64,000 nucleotides of DNA from Promicromonospora sp. AC04 (GTDB lineage Bacteria > Actinomycetota > Actinomycetes > Actinomycetales > Cellulomonadaceae), in NCBI RefSeq assembly GCF_003058225.1, contig NZ_QBUG01000002.1, positions 310,001 through 374,000 on the forward strand, written 5' to 3'. Below the pieces are notes generated by a model, which worked only from the letters and a program-made list of their open reading frames with translations, was not told the origin of the DNA and ran no database searches. Below, piece by piece: positions 16,820-24,817 of the stretch (position 1 is its first letter; every line of letters begins with the position of its first letter). A program made the translations under genes and the position numbers.

Positions 16820-17587
16820 GTGACCGCACCACCCTTCCCTGACGCCCCCGAGGCGCCCGACGACCTCCGGGTGCCCGTGCACCGCGGCTGGATCGTGGCC
16901 TGCATGATCCTCTTCTGGCCGCTGGCGATCGCCGCCGTGCTGGCCGCCAACCGGGCCGCTCGTGCCCACGGGGCCGGCGACAGCACGACGGCGCGGCGCG
17001 AGGCCGGGAGAGCGCGTGACCACGCGAGGCTCGGCGTCCTGATCGGTGCGATCTGGTCGACGCTCGCTCTCACCCTCGACATCACGCTGGTGGTGCTCGG
17101 CGTGCAGCACGGGCCGAGCCTGCTCGGTCAGGCCGGCATCGAGACCGCCACGGCAGAGGCCCCGCCGGAGACGTATCGCAGCGCGGCCGCCCCGAAGCGG
17201 GAGGCGATCACGCTCGACCCGTTCGCGCTGCAGACCGGCGACTGCTTCATGGCCCCCGACTGGGAGGCGGTCTGGAACGAGATCGACGTCATCCCCTGCA
17301 GCAGGCCGCATGACGTGCAGGTGATCGGCGTGACCGAGCACCTGCACGACGAGTATCCCGGCGCCCAGACGATCTCGGAGGAAGCCTGGTACGACTGCTG
17401 GGCCGAGTACGACTCCTACTCCGGGACGATCGGCTCCGAGGACTCCCCCGTGTGGACCTTCGAACCGAACCTTGAGGACTGGGCGCAGAACCGGCACACG
17501 AGCGTCTGCTTCATCGAGGCGCCGTTCCCCGTGCAGGGCGAGTTCTCCGAGTACCCGCAGATCTTCGAGCCCGAGGTCGACGCATGA
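16820..17587 (+). CDS. CD225/dispanin-like plus septum-formation domain protein, paralogue 1
   Basis: A 255-residue membrane protein. Two helices near the N-terminus (about 23-45 and 72-95) enclose a basic loop, the CD225/DUF4190 pattern. An outer region (about 133-235) resembles the septum-formation domain (PF13845-like): GDC, then IPCSRPHDVQV, DCW and VCF give four conserved cysteines likely to form disulphides. The GTG at 16820 has no ribosome site. It overlaps the next gene by four bases (ATGA), so the two are translationally coupled. It is the first of three tandem paralogues. A role in cell envelope or division is suggested only by the domain name. Confidence 0.82.
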   Translation: MTAPPFPDAPEAPDDLRVPVHRGWIVACMILFWPLAIAAVLAANRAARAHGAGDSTTARREAGRARDHARLGVLIGAIWSTLALTLDITLVVLGVQHGPSLLGQAGIETATAEAPPETYRSAAAPKREAITLDPFALQTGDCFMAPDWEAVWNEIDVIPCSRPHDVQVIGVTEHLHDEYPGAQTISEEAWYDCWAEYDSYSGTIGSEDSPVWTFEPNLEDWAQNRHTSVCFIEAPFPVQGEFSEYPQIFEPEVDA

Positions 17588-18444
17588 GCAACCAGGACCT
17601 GCCGCCACTGATCCCGCCCGGAGGGCCCACCCCCGTTCAGCGGCCGGCCCCCGCCCCGGCGTCGCACTACCCGCCGCGAACGCCCTACTCGCCCTACCCG
17701 CCCTACGGCACCGCACCGCGCCCACCGGCCGCACCGAGCACCGGCGCGGGCTGGACCCTGGTCGCCATGCTCTCCTGGTGGCCGTTCGGCCTCGCTGCCT
17801 ACTCGCACAGCCAGCGGGCGACGGCCGCGGTCGCGGCCGGCGACGAGCAGCGCGCCGGGGCCGAGGGCGCGAAGGCCCGGCGGATCGGGATCGCCGGCCT
17901 GGTGTACGCGATAGTGGTGTCCAGCGTGCTCACGCTCGCCATCCTCGTCGGCACGTTCGCGCTGTTCTTCCAGCTGATCGACGCGGAGGCGTCGGCACGA
18001 CAGGAGTCCGCGACCAGCTACGCCGACGACGACGAACCCGGGTCCGGCCCGGCCGACGGGACCAGCGTCTGGGAGCTGCGCGAGGGCGACTGCTATCTCA
18101 CCGGCGGCCTGACCGACGTGGTGCGGACGGTCACCGTCGTGCCGTGCGCCGAGCCGCACGGCGGCGAGCTGTACGACATCACGTATGTGGCCGACCATGC
18201 ACTGGAGCAGAACGACGGCGGGACGTACCCGGAGTATCCCGGTGACGCCTGGATGGCGCGGTACACCGACGACGTCTGCCGCGCGAACCTGGAGGAGCAG
18301 ACCGGGACGTCCGTGGCGAAGTCCGGGCTGCACTACTGGTACATGGCTCCCGACGCCTGGGACTGGCGCCTGCTGGACCGGCGGATCGCGTGCCTCGTCG
18401 AGTCCGACACCGACGATCTCACCGGTCGCGTCGGCATCCCGTAG
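17584..18444 (+). CDS. CD225/dispanin-like plus septum-formation domain protein, paralogue 2
   Basis: A 286-residue paralogue of its upstream neighbour. A Pro/Tyr-rich cytoplasmic tail (about 1-57) precedes two membrane helices (about 58-80 and 102-128). The C-terminal domain repeats the cysteine pattern: EGDCYLT, VVPCAEPHGGELYD, DDVCRA and IACLVE. The start codon overlaps the stop of paralogue 1, so the pair should be made together. Helix positions and cysteine spacing are conserved but sequence identity is low, so the duplication looks old. Function unknown. Confidence 0.82.
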   Translation: MSNQDLPPLIPPGGPTPVQRPAPAPASHYPPRTPYSPYPPYGTAPRPPAAPSTGAGWTLVAMLSWWPFGLAAYSHSQRATAAVAAGDEQRAGAEGAKARRIGIAGLVYAIVVSSVLTLAILVGTFALFFQLIDAEASARQESATSYADDDEPGSGPADGTSVWELREGDCYLTGGLTDVVRTVTVVPCAEPHGGELYDITYVADHALEQNDGGTYPEYPGDAWMARYTDDVCRANLEEQTGTSVAKSGLHYWYMAPDAWDWRLLDRRIACLVESDTDDLTGRVGIP

Positions 18445-18519
18445 GTCCCCGCCCGGTCCGGGACGCACAGTCGCCCTGGTCCGGGCACGGGTGCCTTTCG
18501 TCTCGAAACCCTGCAGCGC

Positions 18520-18525
18520 TACGAT
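18520..18525 (+). promoter_or_regulatory. -10 element of a leaderless gene
   Basis: TACGAT ends 8 bases before the ATG at 18534, with no ribosome site between. The same hexamer and spacing occur before the gene at 43613. Confidence 0.6.
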
Positions 18526-18533
18526 CCGGCATC

Positions 18534-19691
18534 ATGGCCGACACCAAGCAGACGCCCGCGGACGCGACGGAACCGGTCGCGACCGAACCGGAGACGGCGG
18601 CCGAAGCAGCACCTGAAGAGCCCACCTCGACCGAGCCCGCGCCCGACAAGACGGCGGACGAGGAGTCCGCGGAAGACTCGGCCGAGGAAGCCCCCGACGA
18701 GCAGGACTCGGCCGAGGAAGACGCGGCGAAGGACGCCGCCACCAAGGAAGACCCGGCCGTCAGCGGCGACTCCGCCGACAAGTCAGCGTTGCCCTATCCG
18801 ACCCGCGTGGGCTGGGTCGTCGCCGCGTTCCTGCTCTGCTGGCCGCTCGCGATCCCGGCCCTCGTGCTGTCGATGCGCACCGCCGAGGCCAACGGCACGG
18901 GCAACGTGCGCCGTGCGAAGAAGTCGTCGGTGCGCACCCTCGACTTCTCCCTGGGCGCGGTCACCCTGGGTGTGCTCGGGATCGTCGGCCTGGCCATCGG
19001 CATCGCCGCCGCGCCGACCTACGCGTCGTCGCTCCCGCCAGGCTTCGTCTCGGCCGCCAGGTCGTTCGTCCCGCCGGCCCTGGCGGGCCCGCTCGGCATC
19101 ACGCTGCCCGACGACGGTTCCGAGCTCACCGCCCCGACGTCGTCCCCCACACCGGCCGACGACCCGTACGCAACGGCGGACCCGTACGCGGACCCGTCCA
19201 CCGACCCGTACGCGGAGGATCCGGCGGACGGCTCGGTGCCGACGCCGGAGGCCGATGGCCAGCTGGAGCCGGCCGAGGAGCCCGATCCGACGTCGGACAC
19301 CGCCGCGACGGCCGGGGCGGAGATCCCGGACCTGGAGGTGGGCGACTGCATCGACACGACGGCGACGTCGGGCCAGACCACGCTGTACCGGATCCCGGTG
19401 GTGTCCTGCACGACCGCGCACGGCGGCGAGATCTACGCGGAGACGACGGCGTCCGACAGCCTCGCCCAGGACGGTGCCGCGCCCACCCAGCAGGCGCTGT
19501 GGGACGCCGCGGATGCGTACTGCTACCCGGAGTTCGCGAAGTTCGTGGGTATGCGCTGGGCCAATTCGGAGCTGCTGTACTGGCCGATCGCGCCGTCGGA
19601 GGAGAGCTGGGCCGAGGGCGACCGTCGCGTCCTGTGCGTGATCGAGTCGGAGGAGCCGGTGACGGGCTCGCTCGAGGGCGCGGAGCGCTGA
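18534..19691 (+). CDS. CD225/dispanin-like plus septum-formation domain protein, paralogue 3
   Basis: A 385-residue third paralogue. It begins with an about 80-residue acidic, Glu/Ala/Pro-rich tail, then two helices (about 88-113 and 133-158), a Pro/Thr/Asp linker with repeated DPYA units (about 205-230) and the cysteine domain: VGDCIDT, VVSCTTAHGGEIYA, YCYPEF and VLCVIE. The ATG at 18534 is chosen because TACGAT (18520-18525) ends 8 bases before it and no ribosome site exists, the classic leaderless arrangement; the longer reading frame overlaps paralogue 2. It thus has its own promoter, unlike paralogues 1 and 2. Function unknown. Confidence 0.83.
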   Translation: MADTKQTPADATEPVATEPETAAEAAPEEPTSTEPAPDKTADEESAEDSAEEAPDEQDSAEEDAAKDAATKEDPAVSGDSADKSALPYPTRVGWVVAAFLLCWPLAIPALVLSMRTAEANGTGNVRRAKKSSVRTLDFSLGAVTLGVLGIVGLAIGIAAAPTYASSLPPGFVSAARSFVPPALAGPLGITLPDDGSELTAPTSSPTPADDPYATADPYADPSTDPYAEDPADGSVPTPEADGQLEPAEEPDPTSDTAATAGAEIPDLEVGDCIDTTATSGQTTLYRIPVVSCTTAHGGEIYAETTASDSLAQDGAAPTQQALWDAADAYCYPEFAKFVGMRWANSELLYWPIAPSEESWAEGDRRVLCVIESEEPVTGSLEGAER

Positions 19692-19770
19692 CGCTCCCCT
19701 GCGTCCGCCCCGCTTCAGGGGTGGACGGGCGCCGGCGCGCGCTGCGTGCGGGCGCGCGGCGAGCGCCGGG

Positions 19771-20217
19771 TCAGATGCTGGGCGTCGCCACGGCGAGGAC
19801 GCCGATCAGCACTGCCGTAGCGCCGTAGAGCACGATGTCGATGGTCCGGGTCCGGATGACGAGCCCGACCGGGCTGACGAGCACCGCGCGGAAGATCGCG
19901 CAGACCACGAGCACCACACCGATGCCGATCGCTCCGGCACGCGCTCCGGCGGCCATCCCGAGCAGGACCGAGATGCCGACGCCGGCGAGGACGAGCCAGA
20001 TCGCGAGATTGCTGCGCTGCGGCTCCGGGCTCATGTCGGAGGCCTCACCGCTGACTGGCTCACTGCGGTCGAGCTCCTGGCTGGTCGTGGTGATGGCAGT
20101 CGTCAGACTGGCCTCTCCGGTGCGTTCGAGCGTAGCTGTTCCGGCCGAGCCCGGCTCGAGGAGCGTCGTGGCGCCACCCGATGCGCCGGGGGCGGTCCGC
20201 GTCTCACTGAGATCCAC
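19771..20217 (-). CDS. DUF3017 family membrane protein
   Basis: A 148-residue protein with an about 60-residue Ser/Thr/Ala-rich N-terminal region and three membrane helices (about 71-140). The core RSNLAIWLVLAGVGIS, followed by IGIGVVLVVCAIFRAVL and SPVGLVIRTRTIDIV, matches DUF3017. In many actinobacteria this gene lies among purH, folD and mdh, and here mdh and purH are within a few kilobases. The GTG at 20217 is preferred: TACCCT ends 6 bases upstream, fitting a leaderless transcript, and the longer frame crosses into the divergent gene's promoter. Biochemical role unknown. Confidence 0.85.
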   Translation of the reverse strand: MDLSETRTAPGASGGATTLLEPGSAGTATLERTGEASLTTAITTTSQELDRSEPVSGEASDMSPEPQRSNLAIWLVLAGVGISVLLGMAAGARAGAIGIGVVLVVCAIFRAVLVSPVGLVIRTRTIDIVLYGATAVLIGVLAVATPSI

Positions 20218-20326
20218 GGGACGAGGGTACAACCGAAACGTCACGATTCTGCATGACCGTGACCGGCTTGCAACATGACTGACAGCACGTTCCCAGGTTC
20301 GCGGCCCGCGAGCTACCGTGAGGTCC

Positions 20327-21751
20327 ATGCCCTCGCCCTCAGCTCAGGTCCCCAGCAGCGTGGTCGTCGTGGGTGCGGGGCTTGCCGGTGCACAGACCGC
20401 CGCTGCGCTGCGGAAACACGGTTTCGAGGGGCGCCTGACGGTGCTCGGCGCGGAGGGCCTGCCGCCCTACGACCGGCCGCCGCTGTCCAAGGAGCTGCTC
20501 AAGCGCACCGAGCCGGTGTGGCTCGCCGACGACCTCGGCATCGACCTGACCGCCCTCGCCGACGACCTGCGGCTCGCCGACCCCGCCACCCGCCTCGAGG
20601 CGGACCGGGAGCGGGTGGTGGTGCGGACGGCGTCGGGCGACGACGTCGTGGCCGACGCCGTGGTGCTCGCCTGCGGCAGCGTGCCCGTCCGCCCCGCGGG
20701 CTGGGACGCTGCCGCGACCCTGCACACGGCTGCCGACGCGGAGCGGCTGCGCGCCGCCGTCGTGCCGGGGATACGGCTCGTCGTGGTGGGCGCCGGGTGG
20801 ATCGGCGCGGAGATAGCCGGCGTCGCCGCGGGCGGGGGCGCGCGGGTGACTGTCGTCGAGGCCGGCCCGGTGCCGCTGGAGCGGCAGCTCGGCCGGAAGG
20901 TCGGCGGCCTGCTCTCGCCCTGGTACGACGATGCAGGGGTCACCCTCGTCACAGGCGTCGCCGTCGACGAGGTGCTGCCCCGGCCGGGCGACGCCGCCGA
21001 GGGCGGAAGCATGCGGCTCGCCGACGGCCGGGTGCTGGAGGCCGACCTGGTGCTGGCCGCCGTCGGGGCGCGTCCGGCGTCGGGCTGGCTCGCCGGCTCC
21101 CTGCCGCTCGAGGCGAACGGCGGGCTGCGGGTCAACCGCGCGGGCCGGTTCATGGGGGTGCGCTCCCCGACCGACCCGGCGGGCAGGCTGCACCTCGACG
21201 CGCTGCGCCGCATCTGGGCGGTGGGCGACATCGCGACGCGCGACCACCCGGTGTTCGGGCCGGTCCCGGGCGGGCACTGGTCGGCGGCCCTGCACGACCC
21301 CGAGGTCACCGTCCGGGCCCTGCTCGGCCTCGACGAGCGCCCCGCCGAGCCCGAGCACGTGCGCGAGCGGCTCGGGCTCGCCCCGGTCCCGCGGCACGCA
21401 CCGTACGTCTTCTCGCAGCAGCTGGGGCACGACCTGGCGCTGTTCGGCGTGCCGTCCCCGTTCGACGACGTGGTGCTGCGGGGCGCCCACGTGTCCGACG
21501 ACAAGCGGCGCAATGGTCACTCGTCGGGCGGCTGGGCCGCGCTCTACCTGGAGAACGCACTGGACCGCCACCCTCGCCGCACCTCGGACGGCCACCGGGT
21601 GGCGACCGTCCGGGCGATGCTGCTGGTCGACTCCCCGCGCGAGGTAGGGCAGGTCCGCAAGCTGATGAACCGCGGCGTGCCGCTGGAGGTCGACCTGGAC
21701 CGCGCGCTGGACCCGGCGCTCAAGCTCAAGGACGCCGTCATCCGAGGCTGA
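20327..21751 (+). CDS. FAD/NAD(P)-dependent oxidoreductase, ferredoxin reductase-like
   Basis: A 474-residue flavoprotein of the pyridine-nucleotide oxidoreductase family, probably moving electrons from NAD(P)H through FAD to a ferredoxin or similar partner. The FAD site VVVGAGLAGAQTAAALRKHG lies at about residues 10-29, PPYDRPPLSKELL at about 45-57, the NAD(P) site VVVGAGWIGAEIAGVAAGGG at about 148-167, and the second FAD contact IWAVGDIA near 297. No redox Cys pair is present, so it is not a disulphide reductase; the layout matches rhodocoxin/putidaredoxin reductases. The ATG at 20327 follows TACCGT by 7 bases (leaderless); a GTG at 20318 is possible. No ferredoxin or P450 gene is nearby. 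Confidence 0.88.
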   Translation: MPSPSAQVPSSVVVVGAGLAGAQTAAALRKHGFEGRLTVLGAEGLPPYDRPPLSKELLKRTEPVWLADDLGIDLTALADDLRLADPATRLEADRERVVVRTASGDDVVADAVVLACGSVPVRPAGWDAAATLHTAADAERLRAAVVPGIRLVVVGAGWIGAEIAGVAAGGGARVTVVEAGPVPLERQLGRKVGGLLSPWYDDAGVTLVTGVAVDEVLPRPGDAAEGGSMRLADGRVLEADLVLAAVGARPASGWLAGSLPLEANGGLRVNRAGRFMGVRSPTDPAGRLHLDALRRIWAVGDIATRDHPVFGPVPGGHWSAALHDPEVTVRALLGLDERPAEPEHVRERLGLAPVPRHAPYVFSQQLGHDLALFGVPSPFDDVVLRGAHVSDDKRRNGHSSGGWAALYLENALDRHPRRTSDGHRVATVRAMLLVDSPREVGQVRKLMNRGVPLEVDLDRALDPALKLKDAVIRG

Positions 21752-21777
21752 CGCCTCCCCCGGGCAGGGCACACCCC

Positions 21778-21830
21778 GCCGGGTGGGTAACGCTGCGGTA
21801 GCGGTGCTACGCCTCCGTTACCCACCCGGC
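21778..21830. terminator. Bidirectional hairpin between convergent genes
   Basis: Perfect 15-bp outer arms, 21778-21792 and 21816-21830, enclose a smaller 5-bp hairpin (21798-21802 with 21806-21810). It lies between the stops of the flavoprotein gene and purH, so it can end both transcripts. Confidence 0.7.
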
Positions 21831-21874
21831 GAGGTGGTGTCCACCCCCGTGCCGGCGCCACACGCCGCCGTGGA

Positions 21875-23515
21875 TCAGTGGGCGAAGTGGCGCGTGCCCG
21901 TGAGGTACATCGTGACCCCGGCCGCCTCGGCAGCCTTGATGACCTCCTCGTCGCGGATCGAGCCGCCCGGCTGCACGACGGCGGTCACCCCGGCGTCGAG
22001 CAGCACCTGCAGGCCGTCCGCGAACGGGAAGAACGCGTCCGACGCCGCGACGGCGCCCCGGGCCCGCTCGGCGCCGTCGGCCAGGGTGTTGGCGCGCTCG
22101 ACCGACAGGCGGCACGAGTCCACGCGGTTCACCTGGCCCATGCCGATGCCCACCGCGGCGCCGCCCTTGGCCAGGAGGATCGCGTTCGACTTGGCGGCCC
22201 GCACCGCCTTCCACGCGAAGGCGAGGTCGGCGAGCACCTCGGGCGAGGCGGCCTCGCCGGTCGCCAGGGTCCAGCTCTCGGGGGCGTCCCCTGGCGCCTG
22301 GAACCGGTCGGTGGCCTGCATGAGCAGCCCGCCTGAGACCGGCCGCGTCTCGACGCTGCCGGCCGGTGCCTTCGGCACGACCAGCAGCCGGATGTTCTTC
22401 TTGGCCCGCAGGATCTCCAGCGCCTCCGGCTCGAAGCCGGGCGCCACGACCACCTCGGTGAACACCGGGGCGATCTGCTCGGCCGCGGCCACCGTGATCA
22501 CGCCGTTGGCGGCGATCACGCCGCCGTAGGCGCTGACCGGGTCGGTCGCGTGCGCGCGGGCGTGCGCCTCGGCGATGTCGGCGCCCACCGCGATACCGCA
22601 GGGGTTGGCGTGCTTGATGATCGCCACCGCGGGACCCTCGTGGTCCCAGGCGGCGCGCCATGCGGCGTCAGCGTCGACGTAGTTGTTGTAGCTCATGGCC
22701 TTGCCGTGCAGCTGCTCGGCCTGGGCCAGGCCCGTGACGCCGTCGCCGCGCGTGTACAGGGCGGCGCGCTGGTGCGGGTTCTCGCCGTAACGGAGCACGT
22801 CGGCGCGGTTCCAGGTGCCGCCGATCCACGCTGGGAAGCCCGTCGAGACGGGCCCGTCGGCGCCGTCCACGGCGTCCGTCGGGGAGATGACGGACCCCAT
22901 CCAGGACGCCACGGAGACGTCGTACGTAGCGGTGTGCACGAACGCCGCGACGGCGAGCGCCTTGCGCTGCGCGTAGGTGAAGCCGCCGGCCTGGACGGCC
23001 GCCACGACGTCGTCGTACCGCGCCGGGTCCACGACCACGGCGACCGACGGGTGGTTCTTGGCCGCGGCGCGCACCATGGATGGCCCGCCGATGTCGATCT
23101 GCTCGACGACGGCGTCCGGCCCTGCGCCCGAGGCCACGGTGGCCGCGAACGGGTAGAGGTTCACGACGACGAGCTCGAACGGCGCTATGTCGAGCTGCGC
23201 GAGCTGGTCGAGGTGGTCCTGCTTGCGGGTGTCGGCCAGGATGCCGGCGTGCACGCGCGGGTGCAGCGTCTTGACGCGGCCCTCGAGGGCCTCGGGGAAC
23301 CCGGTGAGCTCCTCGACGGGGGTCACGGGGATGCCGGCGTCGGCGATCCGCGACGCGGTGGACCCGGTGGAGACGAGCTCGACGCCGGCGTCGTGCAGCG
23401 CCGTGGCCAGCTCGATCAGGCCGGTCTTGTCGTAGACGCTCAGCAGCGCGCGCCGTACGGGGCGCTGCGAGTCGTCGGTGAGCTGGACGTCAGGTGTGGA
23501 CGGGGCGCCGGACAT
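21875..23515 (-). CDS. purH: Bifunctional AICAR formyltransferase / IMP cyclohydrolase
   Basis: PurH performs the last two steps of purine synthesis: formylation of AICAR with 10-formyl-THF, then ring closure to IMP. The 546-residue length is usual. The IMP cyclohydrolase domain (about 1-210) shows [16 protein letters not shown] and [15 protein letters not shown]. The transformylase domain (about 220-546) shows KHANPCG with its catalytic Lys-His, SAYGGVIA, and the typical C-terminal RHFAH. The ATG at 23515 is preferred, as GAGGAGAA lies just upstream; the longer frame would translate the riboswitch. A ZTP riboswitch in the leader should raise expression when ZTP accumulates, which fits because AICAR (ZMP) is its substrate. 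Confidence 0.98.
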   Translation of the reverse strand: MSGAPSTPDVQLTDDSQRPVRRALLSVYDKTGLIELATALHDAGVELVSTGSTASRIADAGIPVTPVEELTGFPEALEGRVKTLHPRVHAGILADTRKQDHLDQLAQLDIAPFELVVVNLYPFAATVASGAGPDAVVEQIDIGGPSMVRAAAKNHPSVAVVVDPARYDDVVAAVQAGGFTYAQRKALAVAAFVHTATYDVSVASWMGSVISPTDAVDGADGPVSTGFPAWIGGTWNRADVLRYGENPHQRAALYTRGDGVTGLAQAEQLHGKAMSYNNYVDADAAWRAAWDHEGPAVAIIKHANPCGIAVGADIAEAHARAHATDPVSAYGGVIAANGVITVAAAEQIAPVFTEVVVAPGFEPEALEILRAKKNIRLLVVPKAPAGSVETRPVSGGLLMQATDRFQAPGDAPESWTLATGEAASPEVLADLAFAWKAVRAAKSNAILLAKGGAAVGIGMGQVNRVDSCRLSVERANTLADGAERARGAVAASDAFFPFADGLQVLLDAGVTAVVQPGGSIRDEEVIKAAEAAGVTMYLTGTRHFAH

Positions 23516-23550
23516 GGCGGTTCTCCTCGGAGGTAGCTTCGTGGAAAACC

Positions 23551-23630
23551 CTGGCACCCAGGCGGGCGGCGCGCATCACGGGTCGCTCGGCCGCTCCCCG
23601 GTGGTGACCCACCCTCGCCAGTCACGGCCA
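23551..23630 (-). ncRNA. ZTP (pfl) riboswitch in the purH leader
   Basis: The minus-strand leader carries the conserved blocks of the pfl motif in order: GTGACTGGCG (23625-23616), CACCACCGGGGAGCGG (23606-23591) and CGCCTGGGTGCC (23564-23553). It ends about 35 bases before the purH ATG. The aptamer senses ZTP/ZMP, signals of low 10-formyl-THF. The ribosome site GAGGAG lies shortly downstream, so translational control is possible. TAGACT at 23641-23636 is a likely -10 box. Confidence 0.9.
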
Positions 23631-23658
23631 CGTGCAGTCTAGCCGCGCGGGGAACCGG

Positions 23659-23683
23659 CCCGGGTCTTGCGCCGCTCCCGGGG
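23659..23683. repeat. 25-bp direct repeat flanking the AbiE island, left copy
   Basis: Identical over all 25 bases to 24699-24723; it begins CCCGGGTCTTGCGCC. The copies are exactly 1040 bases apart and enclose only the AbiE genes. It could be an attachment-site or insertion duplication. Confidence 0.85.
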
Positions 23684-23704
23684 GCAACTCGCCGACCGTC
23701 CCGG

Positions 23705-24010
23705 TCAAGCCCACCGGACCGCTTCTTCGTCAAGGGTCATGTCACGGATCATCCCGTCAATGTCCTTGGTCGGTCGGCGACCCTTGTAAGCGGCGAGCAG
23801 CAGACCTCCCTTCAGCACAAAGCGGTCCCGGAACCGGGTCAGAGCGAGTCGGTTCAGCGTGCGTTCCAGCTTGTAGAGCATGAGCATCTCGGCAACTGCC
23901 CGGCCGTTTTGCACTGCGAGGCGGCGCACTTGGAAGTAGCTGTCTCGACCGACTTCGAGCGGGTCAGCTATCTGGCCTCTGGCGGCAGGGGTGCTGGGGC
24001 AGATTCGGGC
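23705..24010 (-). pseudogene. AbiEii-type nucleotidyltransferase toxin, truncated
   Basis: The open frame holds the N-terminal part of an AbiEii/AbiGii toxin: TPAARGQIADPLEVGRDSYF, then VAEMLMLYKLE, DRFVLKGGLLLAAY and GRRPTKDIDG, with the GS-like KGG and the D-x-D-type motif of the nucleotidyltransferase core. It ends after VRWA at 23705, giving about 100 residues instead of the usual 200-320, so the catalytic fold is incomplete. No start codon lies next to the antitoxin stop in this frame; the first is a GTG at 23929. A GTG overlapping the antitoxin stop is in another frame, suggesting an additional 5' frameshift. Presumed inactive. Confidence 0.75.
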
Positions 24011-24601
24011 TCACGCGAGGAACTCCAATGCGGTGCGTAGCGGGCCTTCGGCCCTGGGAAGCAGGCGAGCGATGCGAAGCAGCTCAGCCGGGTGGTTTCC
24101 CCGAGCCGTCAACCACTCACGCAACGCGTCTATACCTGTCTCATATCCAGCGATGTTCCGCATTCTGAAAGCGTCGACGATGCATCTCGCCGGAGAGTAG
24201 ATCGCGATCGTCGCCCCGGGCCCCGCACCAGCAATCGCCTCGGCGCCACGCTCAATCTCAAAGGTTGCTCCGTCGAACGCATGCCACCTCGCGGGCGCAC
24301 GTAGAGCCGGGCGGTGGCCGCCTCGCGGCAGAGCAAGGTCGTGCGCCGCCGGGATGTCGTCGATCAGCTCATGACGTGCAAGCGCGCTGGTCAGGCACAA
24401 CGTCGCGCGCGGCGCCCTCGTGGCGATCTCCAGCAGGTCCGGGTCTCCGTCCGCGGCAGCGGGGATGTAGAGCCCTCGTGACAGCTGGATCAGCTGCCCG
24501 GCGTCGGTCATCCGTCGTAATGCATGCGAGTTGATCCCCGCCGCACGCGCGTCGGCCGCCCGGAAGGCTTCCGAGCGGTCAAGCAGCTCTTCGATCGACA
24601 T
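24011..24601 (-). CDS. AbiEi-family antitoxin (type IV toxin-antitoxin)
   Basis: A 196-residue antitoxin-like protein. The N-terminal winged helix (about 1-55: IEELLDRSEAFRAADARAAG, then SHALRRMTDAGQLIQLSRGLY) should bind its own promoter. A C-terminal domain (about 60-196, TLCLTSALARHEL, PARCIVDAFRMRN) is typical of AbiEi. In known systems it neutralises the AbiEii nucleotidyltransferase without direct contact, and the pair gives abortive phage infection. The start at 24601 has ribosome site GAAGGAG. The partner toxin is truncated, so this is an orphan antitoxin. G+C content is visibly lower than in the surroundings, consistent with acquisition. Confidence 0.87.
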   Translation of the reverse strand: MSIEELLDRSEAFRAADARAAGINSHALRRMTDAGQLIQLSRGLYIPAAADGDPDLLEIATRAPRATLCLTSALARHELIDDIPAAHDLALPRGGHRPALRAPARWHAFDGATFEIERGAEAIAGAGPGATIAIYSPARCIVDAFRMRNIAGYETGIDALREWLTARGNHPAELLRIARLLPRAEGPLRTALEFLA

Positions 24602-24611
24602 GAGCACTCTC

Positions 24612-24659
24612 CTTCTCAAACTCTCAACACATAACACTACATGATGAGGGTTTGAGAAG
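24612..24659 (-). promoter_or_regulatory. AbiEi operator: spaced inverted repeat
   Basis: CTTCTCAAAC (24612-24621) and GTTTGAGAAG (24650-24659) are perfect inverse copies, separated by 28 A+T-rich bases, starting 11 bases upstream of the abiEi start codon. AbiEi proteins are known to repress their own promoters through inverted repeats. Confidence 0.7.
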
Positions 24660-24698
24660 ATGTGTCGCCCCTTTCGAGGTTCGACGTCGTTCGGATCA

Positions 24699-24723
24699 CC
24701 CGGGTCTTGCGCCGCTCCCGGGG
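24699..24723. repeat. 25-bp direct repeat flanking the AbiE island, right copy
   Basis: Perfect copy of 23659-23683, in the same orientation. Normal-looking high-G+C sequence resumes after it, 94 bases before the KstD-like start. Confidence 0.85.
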
Positions 24724-24817
24724 CGCGGGAGTAAGTTGTGCGGCAACCGGACGATGTAGTCCGGTTGCCGCCTCGGGCGTGTCCCGGCGTGGCCAGATCC
24801 CATGGAGGGACCTAGCG

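Noticed and set aside
23440-23733. 97-codon minus-strand frame over the purH leader
   Set aside because: It reads through the conserved ZTP riboswitch and out of frame with purH.
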